Shown one piece after another: positions 6,522 through 8,762 of a stretch of 8,762 nt of DNA. Origin of the DNA: Candidatus Parvarchaeota archaeon. GTDB taxonomy: Archaea; Nanobdellota; Nanobdellia; Pacearchaeales; GW2011-AR1. Positions within the stretch are counted from its first letter, which is position 1, and each line of letters opens with the position of its first letter. The position numbers were made by a program, and so were the translations under genes. Under the pieces are notes generated by a model. It worked only from the letters and a program-made list of their open reading frames with translations. It ran no database searches and had not been told where the DNA came from. Location of the stretch: the NCBI GenBank assembly GCA_004195435.1, contig PSPM01000025.1:1-8762 (forward strand). The letters are read 5' to 3'.

Positions 6522-6758
6522 ATGGTTTTGCAATTTAATTCTGACGGAAGTATGAAGGCTCCTAAATCTGTTTCTGAAAAAGTTGATAATACTAATAAGG
6601 CCAAAAAAGTAGAGGTCGTAAGTGAGAAACAATCCACAACTAATCCAGTAGTTGAGATTGATTGTGTTTCTTGCAAACATGGCAAATCTTATTTTTGGAC
6701 TATGCAAACTAGATCTGGCGATGTTAAATGTAATCATACTTGGAGAGTGTATAAGTAG
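6522..6758 (+). CDS. TFS/TFIIS-type zinc-ribbon protein with a shortened, probably broken ribbon
   Basis: TFS proteins enter the RNA polymerase funnel and stimulate transcript cleavage. This 78-residue product has a polar, Lys-rich N-terminus with no N-terminal zinc ribbon. It then has TNPVVEIDCVSCKHG, SYFWTMQTRSGD and KCNHTWRVYK at the end, which follow the TFIIS C-terminal ribbon closely. The family reads roughly TRSxDE, a short loop, FYKCxKCxHTWR. Here Asp67 is followed directly by VKCNHTWR, so about 9-10 residues are missing, including the catalytic Glu of the Asp-Glu pair and the third zinc cysteine. Cys48, Cys51 and Cys70 remain. No other frame supplies the missing part, so this is an in-frame deletion of about 30 bases, or a lineage-specific variant. 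The start is the ATG at 6522. Cleavage activity is unlikely. It may be a recent pseudogene. Confidence 0.7.
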   Translation: MVLQFNSDGSMKAPKSVSEKVDNTNKAKKVEVVSEKQSTTNPVVEIDCVSCKHGKSYFWTMQTRSGDVKCNHTWRVYK

Positions 6759-6768
6759 TTCTAATAAG

Positions 6769-6778
6769 TTTTTTAAAT
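6769..6778 (+). promoter_or_regulatory. TATA box of tRNA-Lys
   Basis: TTTTTTAAAT centred about 26 bases before the first base of the mature tRNA at 6800. The spacing fits transcription starting at or near the tRNA 5' end. Confidence 0.5.
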
Positions 6779-6799
6779 GAAGTTAATTATCGTTTCTTA

Positions 6800-6874
6800 G
6801 GTCCCGTAGCTCAGTCTGGTTAGAGCACCAGGCTCTTAACCTGGGTGTCGAGGGTTCAAATCCCTTCGGGGCCA
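6800..6874 (+). tRNA. tRNA-Lys, anticodon CUU
   Basis: A complete cloverleaf can be drawn. The acceptor stem is GGTCCCG (6800-6806) with CGGGGCC (6867-6873), with one U-G pair. The D stem is GCTC/GAGC (6809-6812, 6823-6826). The anticodon stem is CCAGG/CCTGG around the loop CTCTTAA (6833-6839), giving anticodon CTT at 6835-6837. The T arm is GAGGG-TTCAAAT-CCCTT, with a G-U pair at its base. The discriminator is A6874. The 3' CCA is not encoded beyond it, so a CCA-adding enzyme is needed. No intron. The Toprim gene begins nine bases after it. Confidence 0.95.
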
Positions 6875-6883
6875 TTTAAAAAA

Positions 6884-7255
6884 ATGAAATTCAATCCAAA
6901 ACTAAAACAAGAAATTGGAAAATATAAAAATTATGTAATTATTGTCGAGGGTAAGAAAGATATTAATTCAATGAAATCTCTTGGTTTTGAAAAAGTTTAT
7001 GCTATTCATCAAACAGGAATTTCTTTAAGAGAAAGAATAGAAGAAATTTCAAACTCAATTGAAAAAAAGGATAAAATTTGCATTTTAACAGATATAGACA
7101 AAAAAGGTAAAAAACTTTATTTATTATTGAAAAAAGAATTCTCTGAAAAAGGGGTCAAATTAGATTCTAGTCTTCGAGGATTAATAATAAAGTCAGGAAT
7201 TTCACATATAGAAGGAATTTATAAATTTATGAAGAGAGTTAGCGATATCGGATAA
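6884..7255 (+). CDS. Small Toprim-domain protein (UPF0292/RNase M5-like)
   Basis: A 123-residue stand-alone Toprim domain. The family signature is clear: IIVEGKKD with Glu22 and Asp26, then ICILTDIDKKGKK with Asp70 and Asp72, the acidic metal-binding set used by primases, topoisomerases and RNase M5. The C-terminal HIEGIYKFMKRV matches the end seen in archaeal UPF0292 proteins. The biochemical role of that family is not settled, so no reaction is assigned. I use the ATG at 6884; the frame is open upstream, but that would lie inside the tRNA. No SD and no separate TATA box fit the nine-base gap, so it is probably transcribed with tRNA-Lys and released by tRNA 3' processing. The stop at 7253-7255 directly abuts the stop of the convergent regulator. 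Confidence 0.85.
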   Translation: MKFNPKLKQEIGKYKNYVIIVEGKKDINSMKSLGFEKVYAIHQTGISLRERIEEISNSIEKKDKICILTDIDKKGKKLYLLLKKEFSEKGVKLDSSLRGLIIKSGISHIEGIYKFMKRVSDIG

Positions 7256-7534
7256 TCAATCAACAGTTTTTTTAATAGATTCTATATGATTAGCAATTTC
7301 CGTTCCTTTATTTGTTAGTCTTATTAACTTAATCCTTCCTTTTTTCTCAAATTCGACTAGTTTAAGTTTTTCAAGAGTTTGTAAAATTTTTACCGCATGA
7401 CTATAAGTACAGTCAACTTCTTTTGCTAGAATGCTCCCATATCTTGCTCTTTTTATTCCTTTCAAAGCAACAAGCATTAATGCCGGTTTTCTTCGGAAGA
7501 AAACATCAAAATTTTTTTTTATTTGTGTAGTCAT
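7256..7534 (-). CDS. Winged helix-turn-helix transcriptional regulator, MarR-like
   Basis: A 92-residue protein that is one winged-helix domain. Residues 33-62 (YGSILAKEVDCTYSHAVKIL, then QTLEKLKLVEF) form the helix-turn-helix with the recognition helix. EKKGRIKLIRLTNKG (63-77) is the beta wing and start of the last helix. No ligand-binding or metal-binding domain is attached. It is small and basic, as many archaeal MarR/ArsR-like regulators are. The ATG at 7534 has no SD; A/T-rich TATA-like boxes lie 20-30 bases upstream on the minus strand. It diverges from the metallophosphoesterase gene across 147 bases, so that gene and itself are the nearest possible targets; this is inference. Its 3' end touches the Toprim stop with no bases between. 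Confidence 0.85.
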   Translation of the reverse strand: MTTQIKKNFDVFFRRKPALMLVALKGIKRARYGSILAKEVDCTYSHAVKILQTLEKLKLVEFEKKGRIKLIRLTNKGTEIANHIESIKKTVD

Positions 7535-7653
7535 TTGAAATATCTTATTTAATCTATATTTTCAATCCATATATAGCTTTTAAAGTTTTCTCTTCAATTG
7601 TTACTTGAAAAAGTAGTTAATTACCTTCACTGAAAATTAATGTTTAGCAAGAC

Positions 7654-7659
7654 TTATAA
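7654..7659 (+). promoter_or_regulatory. TATA box of the metallophosphoesterase gene
   Basis: TTATAA centred about 26 bases upstream of the ATG at 7682, as for a leaderless transcript. It lies inside the reading frame that would start at 7640, which argues against that earlier start. Confidence 0.5.
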
Positions 7660-7681
7660 CTTTATCAATATATTAATCAAT

Positions 7682-8293
7682 ATGAATAAGAAGATAAGAA
7701 TTTTGGCAGCTGCTGATTTACATGGAGATTCTAAACTTACTAAGAGCCTTGCTAAAAAAGCAGAAAAGGAGAAAGTAGATTTGGTTGTTCTTTGTGGGGA
7801 TTTAACTGGATTTGTTGACTCAGAAAACATAATTAAACCTTTTAAGGAAAAAAATCAAAAGGTTTTAATTTTACCTGGAAACTGGGATTCTTTCGCAACT
7901 ACAGATTTTCTTGCTAATTTTTATGGTGTTAAAAATATACATGGGTATTCTGTTAAGTATAAAGATGTAGGATTTTTTGGAGCCGGTGGTGCAATCGGAA
8001 TTGGTCCCGAGTCTATTGTGACTGAAAAAGAAATGAGAGAAACTTTACAAAAAGCTCATTCTGGTTTGAAGGGTATAGAAAAGAAAGTAATGTTAACTCA
8101 TATGCATCCTAGTGGAAGTAAATCAGAATTTTCTGGTTTTGAAGGAAGTAAAGAAATTAGAAAAGCGATAAAAAAGTTTAAGCCAGATTTGCTTTTACAT
8201 GGCCATATACATGAGGCTTCCGGTTTTGAAGAAAAAATAGGAAGTACTAAAGTGATAAATGTTGCTAGGACTGGAGTAGTTCTTGAAATTTGA
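7682..8293 (+). CDS. Calcineurin-like metallophosphoesterase (YfcE/MJ0936-like)
   Basis: A 203-residue two-metal phosphoesterase, probably cytoplasmic, acting on a phosphodiester or phosphomonoester that cannot be named from the sequence. The complete set of motifs is visible: ADLHGD (Asp12, His14), LCGDLTG (Asp40), LPGNWDS (Asn67 and the adjacent Asp69), LTHMHP (His140) and HGHIHEASG (His173, His175, His177). The length fits the small archaeal and bacterial single-domain family. The ATG at 7682 is preferred because the family begins just before the first motif (KKIRILAAADLHGD) and a TATA box sits at the right distance; an in-frame ATG at 7640 would add 14 residues unlike the family. The stop lies in a small inverted repeat. 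It has no operon partner. Confidence 0.92.
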   Translation: MNKKIRILAAADLHGDSKLTKSLAKKAEKEKVDLVVLCGDLTGFVDSENIIKPFKEKNQKVLILPGNWDSFATTDFLANFYGVKNIHGYSVKYKDVGFFGAGGAIGIGPESIVTEKEMRETLQKAHSGLKGIEKKVMLTHMHPSGSKSEFSGFEGSKEIRKAIKKFKPDLLLHGHIHEASGFEEKIGSTKVINVARTGVVLEI

Positions 8294-8308
8294 TTTTTTC
8301 CAATCAAA
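8289..8308. terminator. Weak hairpin over the metallophosphoesterase stop
   Basis: TTTGATT (8289-8295) pairs with AATCAAA (8302-8308) around a six-base loop. A T6 run occurs within the left half. It lacks a trailing T tract on the plus strand, so a terminator function is only possible. Confidence 0.25.
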
Positions 8309-8330
8309 AAATTGCCTTAATAAATTGTGA

Positions 8331-8387
8331 GGCGCGAAGCGCCGAACGCGCTGTACTTTTATTGTCTATTGCCGATAAAAGGGCGTT
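8331..8387. ncRNA. Candidate structured RNA or GC-rich hairpin element
   Basis: The segment is markedly GC-rich at its 5' end, unlike the AT-rich surroundings, and folds into two adjacent stem-loops. The first is GGCGC-GAA-GCGCC (8331-8343). The second has an outer stem AACGC/GCGTT (8345-8349 with 8383-8387) and an inner stem CTTTTAT/ATAAAAG (8356-8362 with 8375-8381), closing a twelve-base loop. No reading frame fits it. The strand is undetermined because the helices are nearly symmetric. Alternatives are a 3'-UTR structure of the upstream gene, a dispersed repeat copy, or a DNA-level site. Confidence 0.4.
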
Positions 8388-8433
8388 TAATATCAATTAA
8401 CAGAAGTTTTGAAAATTAATATTGGGGAACAAA

Positions 8434-8440
8434 TTTATAA
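8434..8440 (+). promoter_or_regulatory. TATA box of the right-edge gene
   Basis: TTTATAA lies about 32 bases before the ATG at 8469, predicting a transcript with a very short leader. TTTATAAA is symmetric and could also fire to the left, toward the GC-rich element. Confidence 0.45.
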
Positions 8441-8468
8441 AGTTGTTAGCTTTGATTTTTTTAGTTAG

Positions 8469-8762
8469 ATGGCTAAAAAAAAGAGGTCCAAAAAAAGAAA
8501 GAACGAGAAAAAGAATAATAATTTAATTTATTCTTTAATTTTTTTGATTATTATTACTACATCTTTAATTTTTATTTTTTCAGCTGATATTGATGTAGAG
8601 GAAGAAAGTTTTATAGGAAAATTAAGATCTTTCTTTAGACCTTTGCAGTTCGCTCCAGAATTTCTTGAAATATGTGGAAAATTATCTATTGAAAACAAAA
8701 CTTATCAATTAATAAATGATATTGAAATAATTGGAAGTTGTTTTAATATTACAGCAGATAAT
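8469..8762 (+). CDS. Secreted or membrane-anchored protein, N-terminal part (3' end outside window)
   Basis: The frame is open from the ATG at 8469 to the window edge (98 residues seen). The first 18 residues are extremely basic (MAKKKRSKKRKNEKKNNN). They are followed by one hydrophobic segment at about 19-38 rich in Ile and Leu, then an acidic stretch beginning ADIDVEEE. This is a signal peptide or signal anchor with the positive side in the cytoplasm; a cleavage site after FSA (residue 39) is plausible. The outside part contains two Asn-X-Thr sequons (Asn76, Asn93), which archaea can glycosylate, and two cysteines (69, 91) that could form a disulfide. I do not recognise the family. No SD; a TATA box lies about 30 bases upstream. 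Confidence 0.7.
   Translation, partial: MAKKKRSKKRKNEKKNNNLIYSLIFLIIITTSLIFIFSADIDVEEESFIGKLRSFFRPLQFAPEFLEICGKLSIENKTYQLINDIEIIGSCFNITADN

Noticed and set aside
6845..6883. Start of the Toprim gene inside tRNA-Lys
   Set aside because: The frame is open there only by chance; the tRNA is complete and the ATG at 6884 begins the family-like sequence.
7592..7619. Inverted repeat TACTT-4-AAGTA and neighbouring short dyads in the divergent promoter region 7535-7681
   Set aside because: Five-base arms are expected by chance in sequence this rich in A and T; not enough to call an operator for the winged-helix protein.
1..8762. CRISPR array, insertion sequence or prophage
   Set aside because: No regularly spaced repeats, transposase or integrase motifs, or phage structural genes are visible.

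Overview
The window looks like a piece of a small, AT-rich archaeal genome, most probably from the DPANN group (Pacearchaeota/Woesearchaeota-like). The archaeal markers are a two-ring Cdc48/VAT-type AAA ATPase, a type II methionine aminopeptidase, a TFS-type zinc-ribbon fragment, a Sec11-like signal peptidase, a UPF0292-like Toprim protein, a tRNA-Lys without encoded CCA, and A/T-rich TATA boxes about 26 bases upstream of leaderless starts. The lineage is inferred from the style of the protein sequences and was not tested by search.

Layout: (1) 1-360 is the tail of a membrane protein cut by the left edge. (2) 428-2723 is a plus-strand operon of three genes joined by ATGA overlaps: an m5C RNA methyltransferase, its stand-alone PUA partner (COG3270-like) and methionine aminopeptidase. 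This is an RNA-modification and protein-maturation unit. (3) 2728-5362, minus strand, is a two-gene operon: a zinc-ribbon plus AbrB-fold protein overlapping by 14 bases the start of cdc48. It converges on the first operon with only four bases between the stops. (4) 5422-6758 is a plus-strand stretch in which three consecutive genes look damaged: a PAS-domain gene with a frameshift, a signal peptidase frameshifted at a GA repeat, and a TFS-like zinc ribbon that lost part of its catalytic and metal-binding hairpin. (5) 6800-7255 is tRNA-Lys(CUU) followed nine bases later by a Toprim gene, whose stop abuts the stop of a minus-strand winged-helix regulator (7256-7534). (6) 7682-8293 is an intact metallophosphoesterase. 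(7) 8294-8468 is a gap with a conspicuous GC-rich, strongly foldable segment (8331-8387), a candidate structured RNA. (8) 8469 to the right edge is the start of a secreted or membrane-anchored protein.

Most genes are housekeeping: RNA modification, N-terminal Met removal, protein unfolding, secretion. First genes of transcripts mostly lack a Shine-Dalgarno sequence and have a TATA box at leaderless distance. Several downstream genes have a clear Shine-Dalgarno sequence. I found no CRISPR array, insertion sequence or obvious defence system. The points most worth a second look are the run of damaged genes, the GC-rich structured element, and the AbrB-Cdc48 pair with its repeated promoter motif.
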